DNA of 64,000 nucleotides from Heligmosomoides polygyrus polygyrus (GCA_947396885.1 OX377204.1:53927139-53991138); one strand, 5' to 3'; numbered from the stretch's first letter, positions 18,515-27,901 are shown. The notes: generated from the sequence alone by a model not told the origin. Numbers and translations: made by a program.

Positions 18515-18596
18515 GCAGCGATGTCCGAGTGGTTAAGGAGATCGACTCGAAATCAATTGGGCTCTGCCCGCGCAGGTTCGAATCCCGCTCGCTGCG
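18515..18596 (+). tRNA. tRNA-Ser(CGA), class F
   Basis: C29:A41, A51:C63; CTTT. Confidence 0.7.
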
Positions 18597-18668
18597 AATC
18601 GCTTTGCAATGTTCCATGATGCGCAGATTGGGGGATGGAAGCTGCTCCATGCCTGTCGGCGGTGCTAT

Positions 18669-18750
18669 GCAGCGATGTCCGAGTGGTTAAGGAGATTGAC
18701 TCGAAATAAATTGGGCTCTGCCCGCGCAGGTTCGAATCCCGCTCGCTGCG
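18669..18750 (+). tRNA. tRNA-Ser(CGA)-like, class C'
   Basis: G30:A40, A51:C63; TTTT. Confidence 0.68.
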
Positions 18751-18881
18751 AATCGTTTTGCAATGTTCCGTGATGCGCAGATTGGGGGGATGGGAGCTAG
18801 CGAGTACACGTACGCGGTGGTCCGCTAGGAGATGAAGTTCTTCGTGGACGCAATGGGCTCCATGCCTGTCGGCGGTGCTAT

Positions 18882-18963
18882 GCAGCGATGTCCGGTTGGT
18901 TAAGGAGATTGACTCGAAATCAATTGGGCTCTGCCCGCGCAGGTTCGAATCCTGCTCGCTGCG
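18882..18963 (+). tRNA. tRNA-Ser(CGA), class D
   Basis: Stems paired; GGTTGG; TTTT. Confidence 0.75.
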
Positions 18964-19094
18964 AATCGTTTTGCAATGGTCCGTGATGCGCAGATTGGGT
19001 GGATGGGAGCTAGCGAGTACACGTACGCGGTGGTCCGCTAGGAGATGAAGTTCTTCGTGGACGCAATGGGCTCCATGCCTGTCGGCGGTGCTAT

Positions 19095-19176
19095 GCAGCG
19101 ATGTCCGGCTGGTTAAGGAGACTGACTCGAAATCAATTGGGCTCTGCCCGCGCAGGTTCGAATCCTGCTCGCTGCG
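19095..19176 (+). tRNA. tRNA-Ser(CGA)-like, G with paired T stem
   Basis: GGCTGG; C28:A42; T stem CCTGC restored; TTTT; caaattgggagg short spacer follows. Confidence 0.65.
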
Positions 19177-19256
19177 AATCGTTTTGCAATGTTCCATGAT
19201 GCGCAAATTGGGAGGATGGAAGCTGCTCCATGCCTGTCGGCGGTGCTATGCAGCGA

Positions 19257-19267
19257 TGTCCGAGTGG
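19257..19267 (+). promoter_or_regulatory. Pol III A box of the reference copy
   Basis: TGTCCGAGTGG at tRNA positions 8-19 matches the internal A-box pattern with AGTGG. Roughly half of the array copies replace GAGTGG by GGTTGG or GGCTGG, which removes the conserved AG (A14, G15). Confidence 0.8.
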
Positions 19268-19309
19268 TTAAGGAGATTGACTCGAAATCAATTGGGCTCT
19301 GCCCGCGCA

Positions 19310-19320
19310 GGTTCGAATCC
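19310..19320 (+). promoter_or_regulatory. Pol III B box of the reference copy
   Basis: GGTTCGAATCC is a consensus B box, the main TFIIIC contact. It is unchanged in nearly all copies and in the six 3' fragments. Single-base exceptions are in the copies starting at 8754, 11865, 25111, 40849, 52594 and 53233. Confidence 0.85.
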
Positions 19321-19336
19321 TGCTCGCTGCGAATCG

Positions 19337-19340
19337 TTTT
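19337..19340 (+). terminator. Pol III TTTT terminator of the reference copy
   Basis: Four T residues begin 6 nt after the discriminator base. Class F and J copies read CTTT here, leaving only three T residues. Confidence 0.8.
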
Positions 19341-19462
19341 GCAATGTTCCGTGATGCGCAGATTGGGGTGATGGGAGCTAGCGAGTACACGTACGCGGTG
19401 GTCCGCTAGGAGATGAAGTTCTTCCTGGACGCAATGGGCTCCATGCCTGTCGGCGGTGCTAT

Positions 19463-19544
19463 GCAGCGATGTCCGAGTGGTTAAGGAGATTGACTCGAAA
19501 TAAATTGGGCTCTGCCCGCGCAGGTTCGAATCCTGCTCGCTGCG
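19463..19544 (+). tRNA. tRNA-Ser(CGA), class C
   Basis: G30:A40; TTTT; leader carries ttcctggac. Confidence 0.75.
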
Positions 19545-19675
19545 AATCGTTTTGCAATGGTCCGTGATGCGCAGATTGGGTGGATGGGAGCTAACGAGTA
19601 CACGTACGCGGTGGTCCGCTAGGAGATGAAGTTCTTCGTGGACGCAATGGGCTCCATGCCTGTCGGCGGTGCTAT

Positions 19676-19757
19676 GCAGCGATGTCCGGTTGGTTAAGGA
19701 GATTGACTCGAAATCAATTGGGCTCTGCCCGCGCAGGTTCGAATCCTGCTCGCTGCG
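19676..19757 (+). tRNA. tRNA-Ser(CGA), class D
   Basis: Stems paired; GGTTGG; gattatgggg spacer. Confidence 0.75.
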
Positions 19758-19888
19758 AATCGTTTTGCAATGTTCCGTGATGCGCAGATTATGGGGATGG
19801 GAGCTAGCGAGTACACGTACGCGGTGGTCCGCTAGGAGATGAAGTTCTTCGTGGACGCAATGGGCTCCATGCCTGTCGGCGGTGCTAT

Positions 19889-19970
19889 GCAGCGATGTCC
19901 GGTTGGTTAAGGAGATTGACTCGAAATAAATTGGGCTCTGCCCGCGCAGGTTCGAATCCTGCTCGCTGCG
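19889..19970 (+). tRNA. tRNA-Ser(CGA)-like, class E
   Basis: GGTTGG plus G30:A40; TTTT. Confidence 0.65.
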
Positions 19971-20101
19971 AATCGTTTTGCAATGGTCCGTGATGCGCAG
20001 ATTGGGTGGATGGGAGCTAACGAGTACACGTACGCGGTGGTCCGCTAGGAGATGAAGTTCTTCGTGGACGCAATGGGCTCCATGCCTGTCGGCGGTGCTA
20101 T

Positions 20102-20183
20102 GCAGCGATGTCCGAGTGGTTAAGGAGATCGACTCGAAATCAATTGGGCTCTGCCCGCGCAGGTTCGAATCCTGCTCGCTGCG
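20102..20183 (+). tRNA. tRNA-Ser(CGA), class F3
   Basis: F3: C29:A41 is the only defect; T stem paired and TTTT present. Confidence 0.8.
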
Positions 20184-20256
20184 AATCGTTTTGCAATGTT
20201 CCATGATGCGCAAATTGGGAGGATGGAAGCTGCTCCATGCCTGTCGGCGGTGCTAT

Positions 20257-20338
20257 GCAGCGATGTCCGAGTGGTTAAGGAGATTGACTCGAAATCAATT
20301 GGGCTCTGCCCGCGCAGGTTCGAATCCTGCTCGCTGCG
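20257..20338 (+). tRNA. tRNA-Ser(CGA), class A
   Basis: Identical to the reference copy; all stems and signals intact. Confidence 0.92.
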
Positions 20339-20469
20339 AATCGTTTTGCAATGTTCCGTGATGCGCAGATTGGGGTGATGGGAGCTAGCGAGTACACGTA
20401 CGCGGTGGTCCGCTAGGAGATGAAGTTCTTCCTGGACGCAATGGGCTCCATGCCTGTCGGCGGTGCTAT

Positions 20470-20551
20470 GCAGCGATGTCCGAGTGGTTAAGGAGATTGA
20501 CTAGAAATCAATTGGGCTCTGCCCGCGCAGGTTCGAATCCTGCTCGCTGCG
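20470..20551 (+). tRNA. tRNA-Ser(AGA), class B
   Basis: Fully paired; TTTT. Adjacent to an A copy. Confidence 0.9.
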
Positions 20552-20623
20552 AATCGTTTTGCAATGTTCCATGATGCGCAGATTGGGGGATGGAAGCTGC
20601 TCCATGCCTGTTGGCGGTGCTAT

Positions 20624-20705
20624 GCAGCGATGTCCGAGTGGTTAAGGAGATTGACTCGAAATAAATTGGGCTCTGCCCGCGCAGGTTCGAATCCTGCTCG
20701 CTGCG
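20624..20705 (+). tRNA. tRNA-Ser(CGA), class C
   Basis: G30:A40; TTTT; leader cctgttggcgg. Confidence 0.75.
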
Positions 20706-20836
20706 AATCGTTTTGCAATGGTCCGTGATGCGCAGATTGGGTGGATGGGAGCTAACGAGTACACGTACGCGGTGGTCCGCTAGGAGATGAAGTTCTTCGT
20801 GGACGCAATGGGCTCCATGCCTGTCGGCGGTGCTAT

Positions 20837-20918
20837 GCAGCGATGTCCGGTTGGTTAAGGAGATTGACTCGAAATAAATTGGGCTCTGCCCGCGCAGGTT
20901 CGAATCCTGCTCGCTGCG
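20837..20918 (+). tRNA. tRNA-Ser(CGA)-like, class E
   Basis: GGTTGG plus G30:A40; TTTT. Confidence 0.65.
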
Positions 20919-21049
20919 AATCGTTTTGCAATGGTCCGTGATGCGCAGATTGGGTGGATGGGAGCTAACGAGTACACGTACGCGGTGGTCCGCTAGGAGA
21001 TGAAGTTCTTCGTGGACGCAATGGGCTCCATGCCTGTCGGCGGTGCTAT

Positions 21050-21131
21050 GCAGCGATGTCCGAGTGGTTAAGGAGATCGACTCGAAATCAATTGGGCTCT
21101 GCCCGCGCAGGTTCGAATCCTGCTCGCTGCG
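21050..21131 (+). tRNA. tRNA-Ser(CGA), class F3
   Basis: C29:A41 only; TTTT. Confidence 0.8.
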
Positions 21132-21204
21132 AATCGTTTTGCAATGTTCCATGATGCGCAAATTGGGAGGATGGAAGCTGCTCCATGCCTGTCGGCGGTG
21201 CTAT

Positions 21205-21286
21205 GCAGCGATGTCCGAGTGGTTAAGGAGATTGACTCGAAATCAATTGGGCTCTGCCCGCGCAGGTTCGAATCCTGCTCGCTGCG
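21205..21286 (+). tRNA. tRNA-Ser(CGA), class A
   Basis: All stems and signals intact; 948 bp after its twin. Confidence 0.92.
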
Positions 21287-21417
21287 AATCGTTTTGCAAT
21301 GTTCCGTGATGCGCAGATTGGGGTGATGGGAGCTAGCGAGTACACGTACGCGGTGGTCCGCTAGGAGATGAAGTTCTTCCTGGACGCAATGGGCTCCATG
21401 CCTGTCGGCGGTGCTAT

Positions 21418-21499
21418 GCAGCGATGTCCGAGTGGTTAAGGAGATTGACTAGAAATCAATTGGGCTCTGCCCGCGCAGGTTCGAATCCTGCTCGCTGCG
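21418..21499 (+). tRNA. tRNA-Ser(AGA), class B
   Basis: Fully paired; TTTT. Confidence 0.9.
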
Positions 21500-21571
21500 A
21501 ATCGTTTTGCAATGTTCCATGATGCGCAGATTGGGGGATGGAAGCTGCTCCATGCCTGTTGGCGGTGCTAT

Positions 21572-21653
21572 GCAGCGATGTCCGAGTGGTTAAGGAGATT
21601 GACTCGAAATAAATTGGGCTCTGCCCGCGCAGGTTCGAATCCTGCTCGCTGCG
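21572..21653 (+). tRNA. tRNA-Ser(CGA), class C
   Basis: G30:A40; TTTT; leader cctgttggcgg. Confidence 0.75.
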
Positions 21654-21784
21654 AATCGTTTTGCAATGGTCCGTGATGCGCAGATTGGGTGGATGGGAGC
21701 TAACGAGTACACGTACGCGGTGGTCCGCTAGGAGATGAAGTTCTTCGTGGACGCAATGGGCTCCATGCCTGTCGGCGGTGCTAT

Positions 21785-21866
21785 GCAGCGATGTCCGGTT
21801 GGTTAAGGAGATTGACTCGAAATAAATTGGGCTCTGCCCGCGCAGGTTCGAATCCTGCTCGCTGCG
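21785..21866 (+). tRNA. tRNA-Ser(CGA)-like, class E
   Basis: GGTTGG plus G30:A40; TTTT. Confidence 0.65.
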
Positions 21867-21997
21867 AATCGTTTTGCAATGGTCCGTGATGCGCAGATTG
21901 GGTGGATGGGAGCTAGCGAGTACACGTACGCGGTGGTCCGCTAGGAGATGAAGTTCTTCGTGGACGCAATGGGCTCCATGCCTGTCGGCGGTGCTAT

Positions 21998-22079
21998 GCA
22001 GCGATGTCCGAGTGGTTAAGGAGATCGACTCGAAATCAATTGGGCTCTGCCCGCGCAGGTTCGAATCCCGCTCGCTGCG
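21998..22079 (+). tRNA. tRNA-Ser(CGA), class F
   Basis: C29:A41, A51:C63; CTTT. Confidence 0.7.
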
Positions 22080-22151
22080 AATCGCTTTGCAATGTTCCAT
22101 GATGCGCAGATTGGGGGATGGAAGCTGCTCCATGCCTGTCGGCGGTGCTAT

Positions 22152-22233
22152 GCAGCGATGTCCGAGTGGTTAAGGAGATTGACTCGAAATAAATTGGGCT
22201 CTGCCCGCGCAGGTTCGAATCCCGCTCGCTGCG
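22152..22233 (+). tRNA. tRNA-Ser(CGA)-like, class C'
   Basis: G30:A40, A51:C63; TTTT. Confidence 0.68.
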
Positions 22234-22364
22234 AATCGTTTTGCAATGTTCCGTGATGCGCAGATTGGGGGGATGGGAGCTAGCGAGTACACGTACGCGG
22301 TGGTCCGCTAGGAGATGAAGTTCTTCGTGGACGCAATGGGCTCCATGCCTGTCGGCGGTGCTAT

Positions 22365-22446
22365 GCAGCGATGTCCGGTTGGTTAAGGAGATTGACTCGA
22401 AATCAATTGGGCTCTGCCCGCGCAGGTTCGAATCCTGCTCGCTGCG
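22365..22446 (+). tRNA. tRNA-Ser(CGA), class D
   Basis: Stems paired; GGTTGG; TTTT. Confidence 0.75.
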
Positions 22447-22577
22447 AATCGTTTTGCAATGGTCCGTGATGCGCAGATTGGGTGGATGGGAGCTAGCGAG
22501 TACACGTACGCGGTGGTCCGCTAGGAGATGAAGTTCTTCGTGGACGCAATGGGCTCCATGCCTGTCGGCGGTGCTAT

Positions 22578-22659
22578 GCAGCGATGTCCGGCTGGTTAAG
22601 GAGACTGACTCGAAATCAATTGGGCTCTGCCCGCGCAGGTTCGAATCCTGCTCGCTGCG
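22578..22659 (+). tRNA. tRNA-Ser(CGA)-like, G with paired T stem
   Basis: GGCTGG; C28:A42; T stem paired; twin of 19095. Confidence 0.65.
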
Positions 22660-22732
22660 AATCGTTTTGCAATGTTCCATGATGCGCAAATTGGGAGGAT
22701 GGAAGCTGCTCCATGCCTGTCGGCGGTGCTAT

Positions 22733-22814
22733 GCAGCGATGTCCGAGTGGTTAAGGAGATTGACTCGAAATCAATTGGGCTCTGCCCGCGCAGGTTCGAA
22801 TCCTGCTCGCTGCG
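22733..22814 (+). tRNA. tRNA-Ser(CGA), class A
   Basis: All stems and signals intact; same context as 19250. Confidence 0.92.
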
Positions 22815-22945
22815 AATCGTTTTGCAATGTTCCGTGATGCGCAGATTGGGGTGATGGGAGCTAGCGAGTACACGTACGCGGTGGTCCGCTAGGAGATGAA
22901 GTTCTTCCTGGACGCAATGGGCTCCATGCCTGTCGGCGGTGCTAT

Positions 22946-23027
22946 GCAGCGATGTCCGAGTGGTTAAGGAGATTGACTAGAAATCAATTGGGCTCTGCCC
23001 GCGCAGGTTCGAATCCTGCTCGCTGCG
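22946..23027 (+). tRNA. tRNA-Ser(AGA), class B
   Basis: Fully paired; TTTT. Confidence 0.9.
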
Positions 23028-23099
23028 AATCGTTTTGCAATGTTCCATGATGCGCAGATTGGGGGATGGAAGCTGCTCCATGCCTGTTGGCGGTGCTAT

Positions 23100-23181
23100 G
23101 CAGCGATGTCCGAGTGGTTAAGGAGATTGACTCGAAATAAATTGGGCTCTGCCCGCGCAGGTTCGAATCCTGCTCGCTGCG
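23100..23181 (+). tRNA. tRNA-Ser(CGA), class C
   Basis: G30:A40; TTTT; leader cctgttggcgg. Confidence 0.75.
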
Positions 23182-23312
23182 AATCGTTTTGCAATGGTCC
23201 GTGATGCGCAGATTGGGTGGATGGGAGCTAACGAGTACACGTACGCGGTGGTCCGCTAGGAGATGAAGTTCTTCGTGGACGCAATGGGCTCCATGCCTGT
23301 CGGCGGTGCTAT

Positions 23313-23394
23313 GCAGCGATGTCCGGTTGGTTAAGGAGATTGACTCGAAATAAATTGGGCTCTGCCCGCGCAGGTTCGAATCCTGCTCGCTGCG
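23313..23394 (+). tRNA. tRNA-Ser(CGA)-like, class E
   Basis: GGTTGG plus G30:A40; followed by gattgggggg instead of its usual gattgggtgg. Confidence 0.65.
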
Positions 23395-23525
23395 AATCGT
23401 TTTGCAATGTTCCGTGATGCGCAGATTGGGGGGATGGGAGCTAGCGAGTACACGTACGCGGCGGTCCGCTAGGAGATGAAGTTCTTCGTGGACGCAATGG
23501 GCTCCATGCCTGTCGGCGGTGCTAT

Positions 23526-23607
23526 GCAGCGATGTGCGGTTGGTTAAGGAGATTGACTCGAAATAAATTGGGCTCTGCCCGCGCAGGTTCGAATCCTGCT
23601 CGCTGCG
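23526..23607 (+). tRNA. tRNA-Ser(CGA)-like, class H
   Basis: C11G, GGTTGG, G30:A40; TTTT; short spacer follows. Confidence 0.6.
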
Positions 23608-23679
23608 AATCGTTTTGCAATGTTCCATGATGCGCAGATTGGGGGATGGAAGCTGCTCCATGCCTGTCGGCGGTGCTAT

Positions 23680-23761
23680 GCAGCGATGTCCGAGTGGTTA
23701 AGGAGATTGACTCGAAATAAATTGGGCTCTGCCCGCGCAGGTTCGAATCCTGCTCGCTGCG
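23680..23761 (+). tRNA. tRNA-Ser(CGA), class C
   Basis: G30:A40; TTTT. Confidence 0.75.
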
Positions 23762-23892
23762 AATCGTTTTGCAATGGTCCGTGATGCGCAGATTGGGTGG
23801 ATGGGAGCTAACGAGTACACGTACGCGGTGGTCCGCTAGGAGATGAAGTTCTTCGTGGACGCAATGGGCTCCATGCCTGTCGGCGGTGCTAT

Positions 23893-23974
23893 GTAGCGAT
23901 GTCCGGTTGGTTAAGGAGATTGACTCGAAATAAATTGGGCTCTGCCCGCGCAGGTTCGAATCCTGCTCGCTGCG
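23893..23974 (+). tRNA. tRNA-Ser(CGA)-like, class E with C2T
   Basis: T2:G71; GGTTGG; G30:A40; TTTT. Confidence 0.6.
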
Positions 23975-24105
23975 AATCGTTTTGCAATGTTCCGTGATGG
24001 GCAGATTGGGGGGATGGGAGCTAGCGAGTACACGTACGCGGTGGTCCGCTAGGAGATGAAGTTCTTCGTGGACGCAATGGGCTCCATGCCTGTCGGCGGT
24101 GCTAT

Positions 24106-24187
24106 GCAGCGATGTCCGGTTGGTTAAGGAGATTGACTCGAAATCAATTGGGCTCTGCCCGCGCAGGTTCGAATCCCGCTCGCTGCG
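24106..24187 (+). tRNA. tRNA-Ser(CGA)-like, D/F hybrid
   Basis: D-type front (GGTTGG, paired anticodon stem) with F-type back (A51:C63, CTTT). Confidence 0.65.
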
Positions 24188-24317
24188 AATCGCTTTGCAA
24201 TGTTCCGTGATGCGCAGATTGGGGGATGGGAGCTAGCGAGTACACGTACGCGGCGGTCCGCTAGGAGATGAAGTTCTTCGTGGACGCAATGGGCTCCATG
24301 CCTGTCGGCGGTGCTAT

Positions 24318-24399
24318 GCAGCGATGTCCGAGTGGTTAAGGAGATTGACTAGAAATCAATTGGGCTCTGCCCGCGCAGGTTCGAATCCTGCTCGCTGCG
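24318..24399 (+). tRNA. tRNA-Ser(AGA), class B
   Basis: Fully paired; TTTT. Last fully paired AGA copy in the window. Confidence 0.9.
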
Positions 24400-24530
24400 A
24401 ATCGTTTTGCAATGTTCCGTGATGCGCAGATTGGGGTGATGGGAGCTAGCGAGTACACGTACGCGGTGGTCCGCTAGGAGATGAAGTTCTTCGTGGACGC
24501 AATGGGCTCCATGCCTGTCGGCGGTGCTAT

Positions 24531-24612
24531 GCAGCGATGTCCGAGTGGTTAAGGAGATTGACTCGAAATCAGTTGGGCTCTGCCCGCGCAGGTTCGAATC
24601 CTGCTCGCTGCG
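24531..24612 (+). tRNA. tRNA-Ser(CGA), class A with wobble
   Basis: As class A except A42G, giving a T28:G42 wobble; TTTT. Last near-perfect CGA copy. Confidence 0.88.
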
Positions 24613-24684
24613 AATCGTTTTGCAATGTTCCATGATGCGCAGATTGGGGGATGGAAGCTGCTCCATGCCTTTCGGCGGTGCTAT

Positions 24685-24766
24685 GCAGCGATGTCCGAGT
24701 GGTTAAGGAGATTGACTAGAAATAAATTGGGCTCTGCCCGCGCAGGTTCGAATCCTGCTCGCTGCG
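24685..24766 (+). tRNA. tRNA-Ser(AGA), with G30:A40
   Basis: AGA anticodon combined with the class C stem mismatch; TTTT; leader cctttcggcgg. Confidence 0.75.
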
Positions 24767-24897
24767 AATCGTTTTGCAATGTTCCGTGATGCGCAGATTG
24801 GGGGGATGGGAGCTAGCGAGTACACGTACGCGGTGGTCCGCTAGGAGATGAAGTTCTTCGTGGACGCAGTGGGCTCCATGCCTGTCGGCGGTGCTAT

Positions 24898-24979
24898 GCA
24901 GCGATGTCCGGTTGGTTAAGGAGATTGACTCGAAATCAATTGGGCTCTGCCCGCGCAGGTTCGAATCCTGCTCGCTGCG
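24898..24979 (+). tRNA. tRNA-Ser(CGA), class D
   Basis: Stems paired; GGTTGG; TTTT. Confidence 0.75.
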
Positions 24980-25110
24980 AATCGTTTTGCAATGTTCCGT
25001 GATGCGCAGATTGGGGTGATGGGAGCTAGCGAGTACACGTACGCGGTGGTCCGCTAGGAGATGAAGTTCTTCGTGGACGCAGTGGGCTCCATGCCTGTCG
25101 GCGGTGCTAT

Positions 25111-25192
25111 GCAGCGATGTCCGAGTGGTTAAGGAGATTGACTCGAAATAAATTGGGCTCTGCCCGCGCAGGTTCGAATACTGCTCGCTGCG
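25111..25192 (+). tRNA. tRNA-Ser(CGA)-like, class C with T-stem hit
   Basis: G30:A40 and C61A (G53:A61), which also alters the B box to GGTTCGAATAC. Confidence 0.62.
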
Positions 25193-25323
25193 AATCGTTT
25201 TGCAATGGTCCGTGATGCGCAGATTGGGTGGATGGGAGCTAACGAGTACACGTACGCGGCGGTCCGCTAGGAGATGAAGTTCTTCGTGGACGCAATGGGC
25301 TCCATGCCTGTCGGCGGTGCTAT

Positions 25324-25405
25324 GCAGCGATGTCCGAGTGGTTAAGGAGATCGACTCGAAATCAATTGGGCTCTGCCCGCGCAGGTTCGAATCCCGCTCG
25401 CTGCG
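25324..25405 (+). tRNA. tRNA-Ser(CGA), class F with TTTT
   Basis: C29:A41, A51:C63; TTTT kept. Confidence 0.7.
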
Positions 25406-25536
25406 AATCGTTTTGCAATGTTCCGTGATGCGCAGATTGGGGGGATGGGAGCTAGCGAGTACACGTACGCGGTGGTCCGCTAGGAGATGAAGTTCTTCGT
25501 GGACGCAATGGGCTCCATGCCTGTCGGCGGTGCTAT

Positions 25537-25618
25537 GCAGCGATGTCCGAGTGGTTAAGGAGATCGACTCGAAATCAATTGGGCTCTGCCCGCGCAGGTT
25601 CGAATCCCGCTCGCTGCG
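25537..25618 (+). tRNA. tRNA-Ser(CGA), class F with TTTT
   Basis: C29:A41, A51:C63; TTTT kept. Confidence 0.7.
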
Positions 25619-25749
25619 AATCGTTTTGCAATGTTCCGTGATGCGCAGATTGGGGGGATGGGAGCTAGCGAGTACACGTACGCGGTGGTCCGCTAGGAGA
25701 TGAAGTTCTTCGTGGACGCAATGGGCTCCATGCCTGTCGGCGGTGCTAT

Positions 25750-25831
25750 GCAGCGATGTCCGAGTGGTTAAGGAGATTGACTCGAAATAAATTGGGCTCT
25801 GCCCGCGCAGGTTCGAATCCTGCTCGCTGCG
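25750..25831 (+). tRNA. tRNA-Ser(CGA), class C
   Basis: G30:A40; TTTT. Confidence 0.75.
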
Positions 25832-25962
25832 AATCGTTTTGCAATGGTCCGTGATGCGCAGATTGGGTGGATGGGAGCTAGCGAGTACACGTACGCGGTG
25901 GTCCGCTAGGAGATGAAGTTCTTCGTGGACGCAATGGGCTCCATGCCTGTCGGCGGTGCTAT

Positions 25963-26044
25963 GCAGCGATGTCCGAGTGGTTAAAGAGATTGACTCGAAA
26001 TAAATTGGGCTCTGCCCGCACAGGTTCGAATCCTGCCCGCTGCG
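25963..26044 (+). tRNA. tRNA-Ser(CGA)-like, degenerate class C
   Basis: G30:A40, D-stem side changed (TTAAAGAG), A49:C65 and T66C opposite A7; trailer ttttgtgatg. Most mutated full-length copy seen. Confidence 0.6.
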
Positions 26045-26175
26045 AATCGTTTTGTGATGTTCCGTGATGCGCAGATTGGGGGGATGGGAGCTAGCGAGTA
26101 CACGTACGCGGCGGTCCGCTAGGAGATGAAATTCTTCGTGGACGCAATGGGCTCCATGCCTGTCGGCGGTGCTAT

Positions 26176-26257
26176 GCAGCGATGTCCGAGTGGTTAAGGA
26201 GATCGACTCGAAATCAATTGGGCTCTGCCCGCGCAGGTTCGAATCCCGCTCGCTGCG
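26176..26257 (+). tRNA. tRNA-Ser(CGA), class F
   Basis: C29:A41, A51:C63; CTTT. Confidence 0.7.
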
Positions 26258-26387
26258 AATCGCTTTGCAATGTTCCGTGATGCGCAGATTGGGGGATGGG
26301 AGCTAGCGAGTACACGTACGCGGCGGTCCGCTAGGAGATGAAGTTCTTCGTGGACGCAATGGGCTCCATGCCTGTCGGCGGTGCTAT

Positions 26388-26469
26388 GCAGCGATGTCCG
26401 GTTGGTTAAGGAGATTGACTCGAAATAAATTGGGCTCTGCCCGCACAGGTTCGAATCCTGCTCGCTGCG
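26388..26469 (+). tRNA. tRNA-Ser(CGA)-like, class E with A49
   Basis: GGTTGG, G30:A40, A49:C65; TTTT. Confidence 0.6.
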
Positions 26470-26600
26470 AATCGTTTTGCAATGGTCCGTGAGGCGCAGA
26501 TTGGGTGGATGGGAGCTAACGAGTACACGTACGCGGCGGTCCGCTAGGAGATGAAGTTCTTCGTGGACGCAATGGGCTCCATGCCTGTCGGCGGTGCTAT

Positions 26601-26682
26601 GCAGCGATGTCCGAGTGGTTAAGGAGATCGACTCGAAATCAATTGGGCTCTGCCCGCGCAGGTTCGAATCCCGCTCGCTGCG
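26601..26682 (+). tRNA. tRNA-Ser(CGA), class F with TTTT
   Basis: C29:A41, A51:C63; TTTT kept. Confidence 0.7.
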
Positions 26683-26813
26683 AATCGTTTTGCAATGTTC
26701 CGTGATGCGCAGATTGGGGGGATGGGAGCTAGCGAGTACACGTACGCGGTGGTCCGCTAGGAGATGAAGTTCTTCGTGGACGCAATGGGCTCCATGCCTG
26801 TCGGCGGTGCTAT

Positions 26814-26895
26814 GCAGCGATGTCCGAGTGGTTAAGGAGATTGACTCGAAATAAATTGGGCTCTGCCCGCGCAGGTTCGAATCCTGCTCGCTGCG
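26814..26895 (+). tRNA. tRNA-Ser(CGA), class C
   Basis: G30:A40; TTTT. Confidence 0.75.
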
Positions 26896-27026
26896 AATCG
26901 TTTTGCAATGGTCCGTGATGCGCAGATTGGGTGGATGGGAGCTAACGAGTACACGTACGCGGTGGTCCGCTAGGAGATGAAGTTCTTCGTGGACGCAATG
27001 GGCTCCATGCCTGTCGGCGGTGCTAT

Positions 27027-27108
27027 GCAGCGATGTCCGGCTGGTTAAGGAGACTGACTCGAAATCAATTGGGCTCTGCCCGCGCAGGTTCGAATCCCGC
27101 TCGCTGCG
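27027..27108 (+). tRNA. tRNA-Ser(CGA)-like, class G
   Basis: GGCTGG; C28:A42, A51:C63; TTTT. Confidence 0.6.
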
Positions 27109-27239
27109 AATCGTTTTGCAATGTTCCGTGATGCGCAGATTGGGGGGATGGGAGCTAGCGAGTACACGTACGCGGCGGTCCGCTAGGAGATGAAGTTCTT
27201 CGTGGACGCAATGGGCTCCATGCCTGTCGGCGGTGCTAT

Positions 27240-27321
27240 GCAGCGATGTGCGGTTGGTTAAGGAGATTGACTCGAAATAAATTGGGCTCTGCCCGCGCAG
27301 GTTCGAATCCTGCTCGCTGCG
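27240..27321 (+). tRNA. tRNA-Ser(CGA)-like, class H
   Basis: C11G, GGTTGG, G30:A40; TTTT. Confidence 0.6.
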
Positions 27322-27393
27322 AATCGTTTTGCAATGTTCCATGATGCGCAGATTGGGGGATGGAAGCTGCTCCATGCCTGTCGGCGGTGCTAT

Positions 27394-27475
27394 GCAGCGA
27401 TGTCCGAGTGGTTAAGGAGATTGACTCGAAATAAATTGGACTCTGCCCGCGCAGGTTCGAATCCCGCTCGCTGCG
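27394..27475 (+). tRNA. tRNA-Ser(CGA)-like, class C'
   Basis: G30:A40, A51:C63; variable arm has a G-to-A change; TTTT. Confidence 0.65.
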
Positions 27476-27606
27476 AATCGTTTTGCAATGTTCCGTGATG
27501 CGCAGATTGGGGGGATGGGAGCTAGCGAGTACACGTACGCGGTGGTCCGCTAGGAGATGAAGTTGTTCGTGGACGCAATGGGCTCCATGCCTGTCGGCGG
27601 TGCTAT

Positions 27607-27688
27607 GCAGCGATGTCCGGTTGGTTAAGGAGATTGACTCGAAATCAATTGGGCTCTGCCCGCGCAGGTTCGAATCCTGCTCGCTGCG
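27607..27688 (+). tRNA. tRNA-Ser(CGA), class D
   Basis: Stems paired; GGTTGG; TTTT. Confidence 0.75.
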
Positions 27689-27819
27689 AATCGTTTTGCA
27701 ATGGTCCGTGATGCGCAGATTGGGTGGATGGGAGCTAGCGAGTACACGTACGCGGTGGTCCGCTAGGAGATGAAGTTCTTCGTGGACGCAATGGGCTCCA
27801 TGCCTGTCGGCGGTGCTAT

Positions 27820-27901
27820 GCAGCGATGTCCGGCTGGTTAAGGAGACTGACTCGAAATCAATTGGGCTCTGCCCGCGCAGGTTCGAATCCCGCTCGCTGC
27901 G
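27820..27901 (+). tRNA. tRNA-Ser(CGA)-like, class G
   Basis: GGCTGG; C28:A42, A51:C63; TTTT. Confidence 0.6.

Larger units (their letters stand above)
19250..19331 (+). tRNA. tRNA-Ser(CGA), class A reference copy
   Basis: Reference copy with every helix paired: acceptor GCAGCGA/TCGCTGC; D stem TCC/GGA with loop GAGTGGTTAA; anticodon stem ATTGA/TCAAT around loop CTCGAAA (anticodon CGA, reads UCG); 14-nt variable region with 4-bp stem; T stem GCAGG/CCTGC with loop TTCGAAT; discriminator G as expected for eukaryotic serine tRNA. A box 19257-19267, B box 19310-19320, TTTT 19337-19340. Best candidate for a functional CGA gene, with copies at 20257, 21205 and 22733. Confidence 0.93.
20102..21997 (+). 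repeat. 948-bp tandem duplication carrying A and B copies
   Basis: The five-copy module F3-A-B-C-E (F3: C29:A41 only) from 20102 is repeated from 21050, exactly 948 bp later. It shares the spacer variants caaattgggagg, gattggggtg, ttcctggac and cctgttggcgg. Two of the four perfect CGA copies lie in it. Confidence 0.85.
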
